From contig CM062297.1 in assembly GCA_031216915.1 (NCBI GenBank), positions 367,921,704-367,985,703 of the forward strand: a stretch of DNA of 64,000 bases, in the 5' to 3' direction. The notes beneath the pieces are model-generated. The model saw only the letters and a list, made by a program, of their open reading frames with translations. It was not told the origin of the DNA and made no database searches. Origin of the DNA: Pictodentalium vernedei (Eukaryota > Mollusca > Scaphopoda > Dentaliida > Dentaliidae). Positions 1 to 9,036 of this stretch are shown here, piece by piece (position 1 is the first letter of the stretch; each line of letters begins with the position of its first letter). A program made the position numbers and the translations under genes.

Positions 1-583
1 CTCCTCTCTCCAAAACACCATATCTCAGCCAATTCTAGGCAGATTTTCATGAAATTTTCACTCCTTGTTCAGGAATAGTTGTGGCATCACTTTCCATGAA
101 GAGCGACATGAATTTCGCATTTCGTCACGTCGAATTGGAAAAGAGCGTATGCGCAGGGATTTCTCTGAAAACATCTTGGAAGATTTTAAAGAAAAATGGC
201 CATTTGCAGTTCTTAGTGTGACATTACAAGTTGCATGGAAAAATATTCCTGTTAGCACTTGTTAATCCTCTACAAGCTGCCAGACATCAATATTTTGGAT
301 ACATTTGAGATAAAATGGACCATTTTCAAATAGACACAGCACTCAGTGGGTATGTGTGAAACAAACATAACTCCTTTTGTGGGTCATTAACTTGTCGGAC
401 GACGATATTGATATTAACCCACTCCACCGTTAATGATGGTTTTTACCTAAACAATTTTCTTATCAAACTGAGTCATTTGAGACTACTATACTCACCTTTC
501 TCATAACATCAATGAAGGAACTTCAGTGAGACAGTTAAAAACAATTCATCAGACACTGTGGGGTCATGAAGAATCATGGAATC
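1..583. other. No recognisable gene; left flank of the viral-like element
   Basis: I see no supported coding region. Short frames on both strands at about 58-265 overlap each other and match no family I recognise. The DNA is less AT-rich than the spacers inside the neighbouring element. The element's left end may lie here or beyond the window edge; no sequence here looks like the tandem repeats at 9685-9947, so no terminal inverted repeat can be confirmed. Confidence 0.4.
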
Positions 584-3500
584 TCATCGGGAAAAGCCAT
601 GATTCTCCAGAATCATAAAGTCTAGTTCCTCTTGATTTTCTGGAATCCTATCATCCTTACTCATATCTGGAATCCTATCATCCACAATCATCTCTGGAAT
701 CCTATCATCCACACTCATATCGTCTCTAATTAGATCCCAAATGCAATGTCCGAGTGCCAAAGTGCTTATTTTATCATCTAACATGAATCTCTTATCGTCG
801 TCGGCCGTCAGCGAAATCTTGTTGACTATTTCGGTATACAAGTCGTGATTTTCGCTTCAAATCGATTTCATAGTCTTATACACCGGACCACTTCCTAACA
901 GACAATCTTTATACTCTTGGAAAGAGGGCATGCTTTAACCCCTTTGCACTTCTTGATCTCTTTATCTTCTAGACGATAAGCATACAGTTTGGGTCTCAAG
1001 CCCACGAATTCGACGATTTGTTTACCGCCGCTCTCGTCCTTAAATTTACCCAACACCTTCTTGTTGTCATTCGATTGAATGTTGGACGGGTGATCGACGG
1101 GATAATTGCTCGTGTTGAACCACGTGGCCACATCCGGAGATATATCTCGGTAGACGTCTTTCGCCTCTATCTCGTAAACTAAACTGTCCGTGTCGGTGAA
1201 CAGTAGTTTGGCTTTATCACCAAATTTTTGTTTGACATAATCGTAGTGAAACTCGTACATCAATCGCTTGCTGATATCTAAGATGATCGGTCCGAGATAA
1301 TACGGTTTGTCAAACTTCAGGTGCGTCTTTTACATGTGAACGGCAACTAGATTTTCGTTGAATATGGTTCGGTGTTTGTAATTGGGTTTTCGCTACTAAT
1401 TTCTTAGCTCTTTTCTCAGACGTGACGAGTCAAACGTCGGTTCTCTTCCTGATGTTTTCCATCGATTTACCGTACACGCAGTTGTTCATGAGTTTGAAGA
1501 AATCTTTTTCGAAATCGTTCTCGGCTCGAATTCTGAGATTCGTGTTGAGATCGATGTATTTTTTCATCCAAGGCACTTCGTCAAATGATGCGATGTATGT
1601 AATTTCATCCCGTAATCGACGTATTGTTTCAAATTCTGTAGACGACGTAGTTACGTTTGTTAAATAAATTGGGAATGAGTTTTTCCTTGTCTCCTTCGTT
1701 CGGTTCCATTCGTTCGGGAGCCAGTGGATAATCGTTGTGTAGATCGTGTAATTCTTCCGGATAGTTCAAATCGACTTCTAAAATGCAAGGATAGTCTCTC
1801 CATTTTTGCATCTCTTTCTGTTCCGTCACCCATTCGAAATTTCCAATCGGTAAAGGATGACTCATAGCCCAACCGTACAGATTATTAGCGTCCCAATACT
1901 GTATGTATTTATTCGACCGTTTCGAATCGAAACCTTCTTTCATGTAGGGATTGTTAGCTTCAGAATATCTGTGGGAGATCATCGAGACGCCACCTCTCGC
2001 AGCCCTTTCGAACATGAGCAACATGTTCACGTCGGATAATAATTTCAATTGGATTTCGGTGGTCTTCAACAGAGCGTCCCATGCCAGACCGGGTGCGGTG
2101 AAATACCAAGCGGGATCCAGATCGTAATTTCGATGACAGACGTCTCGAAAATTTTCAAACACACCTGCCAAGAGCAGAACGTTGGTCTTCAGATAGAGAT
2201 CGTGATAATCTCTCATGGTTTTCATATCGAATGATTTCCACACGTTTTTGGCGTGTTCGTAATTCTCGTTGGAAATGTCGGATTCGTATAATTTCGAATA
2301 AAAATCTTCTTTCGAAGGCAGTGCGGTGTCGTCAAATCTCTTTAGATCGTTCATGTAATCGTAATGATAGACTCCTTTCCTCAACATGACGTCTACTCGT
2401 TCTCCGAAATGTTCGCTCGTGATTTTAAATTTATCCTTGCTCATGTTATTGACTAATTTTTCCAGAGCGGTCGACATGAATTTAAAACTGTCGATGAAAC
2501 GTATGCTTCTACGAATGAATTTCGTTTTTTCTTTCAACGTCTCTCCGTCGATTACTCTTTTCTTCGCCATGAGCTTCCATTTCGTGAAGGAAATGTATCT
2601 TTCTTCGCTGTTCGCGATGCAATTTAATTCTTCGTGGGAGGTGCCGAGATTTTTCACGAACAGATGACTGTCATAACCCGAGAGATTGTGAAATATCACC
2701 GGATAGAAAAGGCCGTCTCGATATTTTAAATTACACTTGCTGTGAGCCGGACCGTGATACAGACCCGTGTAATGATCATGATCTCTGACCTTCTTATTTT
2801 CCTACGAATTCTCGTCGAACAATTGTCTGCATATGTGACATTCGGTGGCTCTGTTATTTTCGTCCTGCTGCTCTCGCGTGATGATCATTTTCGCCGGAGT
2901 TTTGAATTTGTCGTATAACATTTGAATTTTTTATTCTAATTCTTCCACGAACCTTTGAGCCACGTCGTCGTCTTCGCACTGTTTCGTGTAGGTGAAGGGA
3001 CCCATGTCGTGCTGCGGGTCGAAAGCGCATTTCACGTAAATGCAATAGCCCGAAGGTATGTGTTTTTGATATCTTTCGACGTAACTTTGAAGAGCATTGG
3101 GTTGACAGGAACTCATTTTCGCGGTGAAACATTCGAAATCGGCGTACACGACGAATGGTACTTTTAACCTTCTATTGTTATTTTCAAACTTCACGACGGT
3201 GTTGGCTTTTGGGCATTTCAATGGCGACACCTTGATTTTCGTTGCAATATTTCTGATTTTTCGCTCTGAAACGCGTTCGTGCAGTTGCAACATAAGCATA
3301 TCTTATGTTCATGTTTATTATTTTGTCTCGACAGTAATCGGCTCGGATGTTTAACCCAACAATAATGACGATTGTCACCATTCAAAATCAATAATAAAAT
3401 AATCGTTTTTTCTCTTTCGAGATACGAGGTCTGTCTGAGAGGATAGATCGTTCGTTTTTCATCGTCGTATCCCAAGACGTTCACCGCTACGGTGGGATTT

Positions 3501-3703
3501 TGAGTCTCGAAACGTTCGATGTGTTTTAACTCTGTTGGAAAAGTCACTCCGGTTCAATCGAGATTTTTAGAAGTCTCCTCGTAACAAGAAACTCTATCGG
3601 AATTCATTTTGACAGGGTATAAAGCGGAGGTGACTGCCCATTTAAAACACTGATCATCTTTATTTCTCACGCTGACCACGTTTTTCGAATTTTGTATTTA
3701 ATG
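584..3703 (-). pseudogene. polB: Protein-primed family B DNA polymerase, multiply broken
   Basis: This was a DNA polymerase with 3'-5' exonuclease, the replicase of Polinton-like elements, expected to start from a terminal protein. Reading 3703 down to 584, the frames contain: a conserved N-terminal segment with KDDQCFKWAV near 3655; an HYCWVKH and Cys-rich zinc-like region (about 3230-3380); ExoI VVYADFEC (about 3155); a Cys/His region with DHDHYTG (about 2770); ExoII FHNLSGYDSH (about 2690); ExoIII YLKTN (about 2185); palm motif A YWDANNLYGW (Asp at 1890-1892); motif B KLMNNCVYGKS (about 1452-1497); and motif C FTDTDSL (1180-1200). Breaks: in-frame stops at 3554-3556, 2802-2804, 1330-1332 and 857-859, with frame changes near 2930, 3250, 1450-1630 and 910-930. 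ExoIII has Asn where the family has the catalytic Asp. The 5' part upstream of 3703 runs into AT-rich DNA, so the N-terminus is probably lost. Confidence 0.88.
641..721 (-). repeat. 27-bp tandem repeat, three copies, in the polymerase 3' end
   Basis: Three in-phase 27-bp units at 641-667, 668-694 and 695-721 differ at a few bases. In the minus frame they encode repeats of a DDRIP-containing nonapeptide just after the conserved ISTLALGHC end of the polymerase. Because 27 is a multiple of three the frame is kept, so the unit has extended the C-terminal tail rather than broken it. Confidence 0.85.
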
Positions 3704-4037
3704 ATAATTTGTTAAAAAGTTTTAAAATTGTTTATATATGTTTTAATTCCTTCAAAAAAAATTTAATCAATTTTGTTCTTAACATGAAAAAAAATTGAAT
3801 TAATCTGAGAAAAAAATGATGTTAAAATTCAACTTTTTATTTATATATAAGGAGAAAAAAAAAATTTTACAAAAAAAATTTTCACATTAAAGAAAATTAA
3901 AATTAAAAAACTTTTTTTATATATATATAAAGAGCAAAAAAAACAAACTTTTTTAACAAATTATTATTTAAATACAAAATTTAAAATATACATTATTTGC
4001 AAGAATTCATAAAACAAAAAAACCCAAATAATCGATC
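3704..4037. promoter_or_regulatory. AT-rich divergent intergenic region
   Basis: This spacer of over 300 bases lies between the polymerase (leftward) and a plus-strand gene (rightward). It is almost pure A and T, with TATATATATAAAGAG-like strings at about 3840-3850 and 3918-3933. The position between divergent genes suggests a two-way promoter. That is inference; no precise element can be assigned. No coding potential is seen. Confidence 0.35.
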
Positions 4038-4485
4038 ATGACAACAACACCTAAAAGATGCGAATTGAAATTGAAACGAGTCGAAACGTGTAAGAAATTC
4101 GATTTTAAAATCTATAGATTACAACGACACAATCCCATCGAATTGAACTAGGTCGAGACGAAGGGCTTAGAGCACAAATACGACAAATATTGCATGCCTT
4201 TGAAATTGGACGAAGCCACGCTCGATTTGTTTTACGAGTCCGAAAGCGATCTGCAGAATATCGTCATCGCCAAAGATAGAGAATTTCGACAAGGACGATT
4301 TGTCGTTGCCCTATGGAAGTTACATATATCCAAACATATCTCTCGAACTCGTGAACAAATCGGGTGTTGAGAGCGCGTTGACCGAAGTAACAAAACTCAA
4401 AAGAGTAAAGATAAACATTCAACACATTTGCGAAAAAGAAGAAAACACGAGTGTCAACATGCTAATAATGGACTTGGAAATATAA
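4038..4485 (+). pseudogene. Unrecognised plus-strand gene of the viral-like element, broken
   Basis: An ATG at 4038 opens a frame of charged, codon-like sequence. It meets an in-frame TAG at 4149-4151 and continues in the same frame to about 4290. There the sensible reading shifts by one base and runs on to a TAA at 4483-4485. The two frames together give about 149 codons of Lys/Glu/Asp-rich protein; the last part has PYGSYIYPN and ends MLIMDLEI. I do not recognise the family. It is the only gene of the element on the plus strand, faces away from the polymerase and converges on the hairpin at 4513-4584. One stop and one frameshift make it a pseudogene. Confidence 0.6.
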
Positions 4486-4512
4486 ACAATAGAGAGATTG
4501 ATTTTTAGCGAA

Positions 4513-4584
4513 GAAGAAGGAAAAAAAAAAAATAATGAGATCATCTTTAGATCTCATTACTTTTTTTTTTTGTTTTCCTTCTTC
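4513..4584. terminator. Long hairpin between convergent genes
   Basis: The left arm (4513-4542) is GAAGAAGG, a run of A, then AATGAGATC. The right arm (4550-4584) mirrors it: GATCTCATT, a run of T, then CCTTCTTC. The loop is seven bases, and the A and T tracts pair in the middle. It sits 28 bases after the stop of the plus-strand gene and 5 bases from the end of the minus-strand repeat-protein gene. It is therefore placed to act as a shared, two-way 3'-end signal. The structure is visible; the termination or RNA-processing role is inferred. Confidence 0.6.
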
Positions 4585-4588
4585 ACTA

Positions 4589-5077
4589 TTACCCATATAT
4601 TATAATAACATTTCCTTTTTTCTTAAATTTCAGCGTCGATTCTTTTCTTTTTTTCTTTTTTTTGTGATATGCTACGTTTTTATAACAACACATGTGTTTA
4701 TCCGAATCATAATTATGAACGAATGGTGTGCATCTCTTGGTAACACTCGCATCATTACCATTCTCTTCAGAAGGTAGTGGTGACGGTGGAAAACGTCTCA
4801 GTGGTAACGGTGGAAAACGTCTCATTCCTTCAAATTTCAACCGCTTATCCCGATCTTTATTTAACTCTTTTATCAGTTCTTTCCTAAGATATCCACCATT
4901 AGCGTCTAATTGTTTTTCCACATCTTTTTCCCATTTCGACCATCTATTTAACTCTTTTATCAGTTCTTTCCTACGATATCCATCATTAGCGTCTAACTGT
5001 TTTTCCACATCTTTTTCCCACTCTATCTCGCGATATTCAACTTTAGCATCTAATTGTTTTTCCACCTTTTTATCCAT
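4589..5077 (-). CDS. Hypothetical repeat-containing coiled-coil protein, 162 aa
   Basis: An open frame from an ATG at 5077. Residues 20-77 contain two copies of a 29-residue unit (WEKDVEKQLDAN...KELIKELN), with a third partial copy at residues 3-19. The heptad-like spacing suggests a coiled coil. Residues 85-103 hold two RRFPPxPL octads, and the tail from about 139 is very lysine-rich. The coding DNA repeats with an 87-bp period. I do not recognise the family. It lies between the convergent hairpin and the pX-like gene and shares their strand, so it is probably part of the element. It has no frame breaks, although the C-terminal part is low-complexity and the true stop may once have been earlier. 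Confidence 0.5.
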   Translation of the reverse strand: MDKKVEKQLDAKVEYREIEWEKDVEKQLDANDGYRRKELIKELNRWSKWEKDVEKQLDANGGYLRKELIKELNKDRDKRLKFEGMRRFPPLPLRRFPPSPLPSEENGNDASVTKRCTPFVHNYDSDKHMCCYKNVAYHKKKKKRKESTLKFKKKGNVIIIYG

Positions 5078-5130
5078 TTTATATATTATTTTATACTTTC
5101 TATGATGTATATTTTATATAATTTTTTATA

Positions 5131-5730
5131 TTATAATAACATATTCAAAATCGGTATATTCTTAAATGGCGAATTCTCACCAAACAACAAACCCTTGCCG
5201 AGTCACCCAACGTTCCGTCCACTCTTCAGATAGAGACCGTTTCCACTCAAAGAGTTGTCACCTCTAACGGGTTCTAGATACAATCCTTTACCGCTGTCGT
5301 CTACATGGACGCGACACACAGCTCCTCCCTTCTTCAAAAATAGTCCGCTGCCACCCATTAATTTCTCAACTGCCGAACTTGTGAGTCCCGTGAGAGCTCC
5401 CACGCCGAGAGTCTTTCCGAGAAAGGGTAATGCCTTTGTGGCGAAGGGTAATGCTTTTGCGGTGATTCCTGCCAATAGCGGTAGGAAACCGCCTTTCATT
5501 CTCAAATTGTATCTCAATTGAGCAGGACTCGATCTCACCGTCAACCCTCTTCCATCACGAATCGCTTTCTCCATCCTTTTGATTTGACTTCTGGTCCAGG
5601 CGATCGAATCCTGACCGCCTCTCGTCAGATCTTCGTGAGTGAATTTGAATCTCACCGCCTCGCCTCGAGTTGTTAACGCTCTCTTAAGTTTCTTCCTCTG
5701 TCCTGCGGATATGTTCACGTTTTTAACCAC
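5131..5730 (-). pseudogene. pX/pVI-like minor virion protein of Polinton-like elements, damaged at both ends
   Basis: The frame is open from 5730 to 5203 (175 codons). Residues 1-72 are basic; residues 82-120 are a hydrophobic Gly/Ala/Leu stretch (GFLPLLAGITAKALPF...), as in the small core or membrane-active proteins (pX, pVI) of adintoviruses and Polintons. Two (M/I/L)XGG sites, MKGG at 78-81 and LMGG at 124-127, match the adenovirus-type protease consensus. The family's usual Gly/Leu-rich tail is readable just past the stop but in another frame, ending at 5131, so a small indel has removed it. No ATG starts the frame: the first codon shown is GTG, and upstream codons run to an ATT (5743-5745) where an ATG would fit. 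Inferred role: a minor virion component. Confidence 0.6.
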
Positions 5731-5895
5731 GTATTGTGTCTTAATTCTTTTTTTTTTTAAATATATTTCTTCAATTGTATTTTTTTGTTTTAATGATAAT
5801 TATATATATTAAATAATTTTTGTAAAATTAATATTGCGTTTATTTTATTTTTGTTATTTATATATATATACACAATATTTTATTTTTTTTTGCTT
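5731..5895. other. AT-rich spacer
   Basis: A short T-rich and TATATA-rich gap between two minus-strand genes. It would hold the promoter of the pX-like gene and the 3' end of the next gene. No defined motif can be assigned. Confidence 0.4.
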
Positions 5896-6647
5896 TTATA
5901 TTTCTCTTATGTGAAATCGTATCATCACCCTCTCTCTGCGAAGATCTAACAGTCACCATTTTGATCCTTCAACGTGGTTTTGAGACTATACGTGTCTAAA
6001 ATCACTGGTAGATAAACTCAATTTCGAGGTCGCTCCACGATGTTATAACCCGGCGACACGTTTGGAAAGAAGGAATAGATCGTCAGTTGAGCGCTACCAT
6101 TCACGTAACTTCCAGCAATCCCATCCACGTTCACCAGAATGCTACTGACTGCGAAAATGTCGACCGTATTTTCAGATGCCGCGTGGTCTCGATACATCTT
6201 TCGATCGAATCCCAACATCTTGCCTATAGAATCATCCGTGTTGAAATCAACTCGAAAATTATCTTCCAAATCCAACATCGTCTGTAAGGTATTAGGGTTG
6301 GGAGCGAGTCTGATTTTGTTGCTTCCCTTTCCATCCATCTTCATTCGCGTCTGAATGTAATTGTTCAAATCGTCTATGTCGTAACTTCCTTTGGGAATTT
6401 GAATCTCCAACCAATCCACTCCGTCGGAATACTTGAACGAGTTCTTCTTTTCGGTGACATTGGGAAAGGAATAATAAGTCTCCAGATTCACCAACGCCAT
6501 CTCGTATCTTTTCTCTCTATTCAATTCGATGGAAGGTTCGAATTTTGTCACGAATCGAGTCGAATCGCCACTCACCACAATTTGAATGGATTGTTTTGCA
6601 GCCGTATTCTCGGCTATCCGTTCTAACAATTCTCCTTGTTCGAACAT
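5896..6647 (-). pseudogene. Conserved virion-type protein of Polinton-like elements, 3' end broken
   Basis: An ATG at 6647 opens 209 codons to a TGA at 6018-6020. The sequence is rich in predicted beta strands (SIQIVVSGDSTRF, YEMALVNLETYYSFPN, SYVNGSAQLTIYSFFPNVSP). I recognise the pattern from unnamed proteins of animal Polinton-like elements, where the family runs about 40 residues further. Here the homologous continuation is readable past the TGA in the same frame (starting VYLPV), then needs a one-base shift near 5948, and ends at a TAA at 5896-5898. So a premature stop and a frameshift have removed the last sixth. The beta-rich nature and the place beside the packaging ATPase suggest a capsid-associated protein, possibly penton or minor capsid; this is inference. 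Confidence 0.65.
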
Positions 6648-6681
6648 TCTATTTTAATTTTATTTTTTTAGTTTTTCAAAA

Positions 6682-7530
6682 CTAATTATTAGTAGATTTA
6701 TTATTTTCTAAATTTTTTTTATTTTCACGCTCTATCTTATTATCATCAGAAACATAAAACTTGTCGAATCCGCACCGATATTTTCTGCGATTAAATTCGC
6801 TAGTCAAATCGATCACGACAAAATTGTAAAGTCCTCCATCCCAAACCCTCTTGCAGAATCTCCTGAATTCCGCCACGCTCATGTCATTTGCGACGTGATC
6901 GCCATAGATGTGATTGAGATTCTTGAGATCTTGGCGTAAGAGACATAGAAAATTAGCGTTCTCCCTTATCGTCTGTCTGGGCAATCGAAAATAATTCTGC
7001 GACAGGTAGAAACAGTCCACGTTGCTGTGTCGACCCCTAACGTAATACGATTCGCATCGGTTCTGTCTCTCCAAAAGCAGATCGTCGAAAATCATGAGAT
7101 TCTTATCTTCCGATTTCAATTCTCTAGGATCCGGAACGTCGCTAGCATTCTCATAAAATCGACACTCGATGTTCAAAGATGCATTTCTCTTCATCAATTC
7201 CATCGCCGTACCGTCCAAAATGGTCGAAAGAGGAGCTTCACTTTTGTCGAATTCCTCCCTACTGTCAAAGATTCTGGCTATGACGTCCTTGGGCAATCTA
7301 CGATCCATGCACTCTCGGAGCAATCTGTATTCGGGTTGAAACAAACTCTTGCCAAACACAAACAATCTGTCGTAATCCAACCAGTCGGGTCGGGACAACA
7401 GATTCATCAACAGATTGGTCTTTCCACAATTCGATTTTCCCACTATCAAGCCTCTTATGCTTTTGGGAAAGAACTCGTTATTCGAACTCTTGGTCGCGGC
7501 GTCGTTCCAAGACATATCTTTAATGTTCAT
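6682..7530 (-). CDS. A32/FtsK-like genome-packaging ATPase, 282 aa
   Basis: An intact frame from an ATG at 7530 to a stop at 6682. Residues 31-38 (GKSNCGKT) are a Walker A P-loop directly after a hydrophobic strand (GLIV). Residues 145-150 (LMIFDD) are Walker B. Residues 169-186 (HSNVDCFYLSQNYFRLPR) match the region after Walker B in Polinton, adenovirus IVa2-like and poxvirus A32-type ATPases. The length fits the family. It would use ATP to drive viral-type DNA into preformed capsids in the nucleus. It lies in the minus-strand structural block, 34 bases upstream of the preceding virion-type gene. Both nucleotide-binding motifs are intact, in contrast to the broken polymerase. The role is assigned from motifs and context. 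Confidence 0.85.
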   Translation of the reverse strand: MNIKDMSWNDAATKSSNNEFFPKSIRGLIVGKSNCGKTNLLMNLLSRPDWLDYDRLFVFGKSLFQPEYRLLRECMDRRLPKDVIARIFDSREEFDKSEAPLSTILDGTAMELMKRNASLNIECRFYENASDVPDPRELKSEDKNLMIFDDLLLERQNRCESYYVRGRHSNVDCFYLSQNYFRLPRQTIRENANFLCLLRQDLKNLNHIYGDHVANDMSVAEFRRFCKRVWDGGLYNFVVIDLTSEFNRRKYRCGFDKFYVSDDNKIERENKKNLENNKSTNN

Positions 7531-7619
7531 CTTTGTTTATTTTTTTGTTTGTTATTTTAGATTCTTTCAAACACAATTTTTATGTTTTTTTCAAACTCAG
7601 TTTTAATATTATTATTTAT

Positions 7620-8000
7620 TTATATTACACCATCGCGAGTTCTCTTCAATCCGGATCCACTCGTCATTTTGGCTAAATCTTGTATGGGTACCACAGCATC
7701 CTTAAAATCTTTCCAACTTTTCGGCGTTCGCTCTAACGCAGCTCGCTTCGCCGGTGGGCTGATCAACTTGTCGATCAACGCGTCGGCTGCCCTCTTGCCA
7801 GCCACAGAAGCTATCCTACCACTGGCTTCGGAAGCGGCTTTCTTACCAGCATCCAAAGCCGTCTTCTTACCGACCTCAAACGCGGTCGAAGCGAGTTTTC
7901 TACCCGCATCGCTCGTGAACGCTCGCATTATAGAATCGACGATGCCAGAACCGCCTTGAACGTAAGTTCTGACGTATCCCCTGTTCTTTATCACCAACAT
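7620..8000 (-). CDS. Small Ala/Lys/Gly-rich protein of the element, 126 aa
   Basis: An intact frame from an ATG at 8000. After a short basic start (MLVIKNRGYVRTYVQ) comes a GGSG, then an amphipathic Ala/Lys-rich helical region (residues 28-75, with KKTALDAGKKAASEASGR). A basic Pro-containing segment follows, then a GSGLKRTR near the end. I do not know the family by name. Size, basicity and the Gly-Ser-Gly sites resemble small core or minor capsid proteins that are cut during virion maturation. It lies 89 bases from the ATPase start and 148 bases from the 295-aa gene on the same strand. The function is unproven. Confidence 0.6.
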   Translation of the reverse strand: MLVIKNRGYVRTYVQGGSGIVDSIMRAFTSDAGRKLASTAFEVGKKTALDAGKKAASEASGRIASVAGKRAADALIDKLISPPAKRAALERTPKSWKDFKDAVVPIQDLAKMTSGSGLKRTRDGVI

Positions 8001-8148
8001 ATTTTTATTTTATAATATATTTTGTTTTTCACTGGTAAATCGTTTGTTGTTTAAATACTTTTATTATTCTAGTGTAAAAATTTACTGTTTTTATTATTTT
8101 ATATATTTCTGTTTGTTTGTTTGTTTCTCTCTACTTATTATATATACA

Positions 8149-9036
8149 TCAATCCTTCAATTCGTTCATCTGCCTTTTATAATGGTTTTTATTCAAAACC
8201 TTCAGTCTTAACAATTCGTCACATATGCTAACTATCTCATTATGTAATCCTGTGTTACCAGCGCGTCTACTCGCCATCAACAATCTCAATCTCTGAGACA
8301 GAGCGTCAGAATCGCTCGGAAGAAAAGTGGTTTTCACCCCTTTACCAGTCACCGATTCGACAAACTTCTTATTCGAATCCCATATGGGTTTCACCACTTT
8401 CGTCCACTTGTAACCTCTGTTGGCTTTGGGTCTAGTCTCTCTGGCATCGTTATTTCTCAGCATGGCGTGGGTCTGAACCAGAATGTCGCCGTAATTGTCG
8501 AAATCCTGTTCCGTGTAATCTCCAGGCTTGTCGAAAAGGAGCAATGAGCGCAGTCCATCAGTTACTTTATACTTATTCGAACCGACAATTAAATCTTCAT
8601 CATCCATTTCCACTTCTGTGTCATCTACAAAAGTTCTACCATCAGAATCCTCATAAACTCCATACAACAGATCTCTCTTACCGCCATCCTTGGACGACGC
8701 GATGCTATCAGTGGTGATAGTCAAAGCTGTATCGTCGGTTTGAATCCCTGTGGGAACGTAATTCAGTGTAGATTGAAAGGAATACCGATTTCCAAAACTA
8801 CCGGGCAACGAACCCATTCTCAAAGAACTCTCTTTTATGGGTCTCAATACTTCGACTATCTCCTTCCTGCTTCCCTCTTGAACATCCGTCACGGGTTTAA
8901 ATATTTTTGTGGTCTCGCGTCTGAGTTCCATCTCTCCGAGACGTCTGCTTCTGTCAGCCGATTGAATGCTCTTCTTAGCACGTTCATATTCGCCTAAAAT
9001 TTGATCTCGGCGTCTAGAATCCATCTGTAAAAACAT
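8149..9036 (-). CDS. Conserved protein of Polinton-like elements, function unknown, 295 aa
   Basis: An intact frame from an ATG at 9036; a second ATG four codons on is also a possible start. Residues 5-70 are highly charged and probably helical (EYERAKKSIQSADRSRR). The middle is acidic (VEMDDEDLIVGSNKY). Residues 231-295 hold the most conserved part, including KTTFLPSDSDALSQRLRLL and NEIVSICDELL. I recognise this tail from unnamed proteins that accompany the polymerase and ATPase in invertebrate Polinton-like elements, but no function is known to me. It is the first gene of the minus-strand block, and AT-rich DNA upstream could hold its promoter. Confidence 0.65.
   Translation of the reverse strand: MFLQMDSRRRDQILGEYERAKKSIQSADRSRRLGEMELRRETTKIFKPVTDVQEGSRKEIVEVLRPIKESSLRMGSLPGSFGNRYSFQSTLNYVPTGIQTDDTALTITTDSIASSKDGGKRDLLYGVYEDSDGRTFVDDTEVEMDDEDLIVGSNKYKVTDGLRSLLLFDKPGDYTEQDFDNYGDILVQTHAMLRNNDARETRPKANRGYKWTKVVKPIWDSNKKFVESVTGKGVKTTFLPSDSDALSQRLRLLMASRRAGNTGLHNEIVSICDELLRLKVLNKNHYKRQMNELKD

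Noticed and set aside
7027..7560. A 177-codon plus-strand frame
   Set aside because: It is antisense to the packaging ATPase, whose motifs are intact; the plus-strand product matches nothing.
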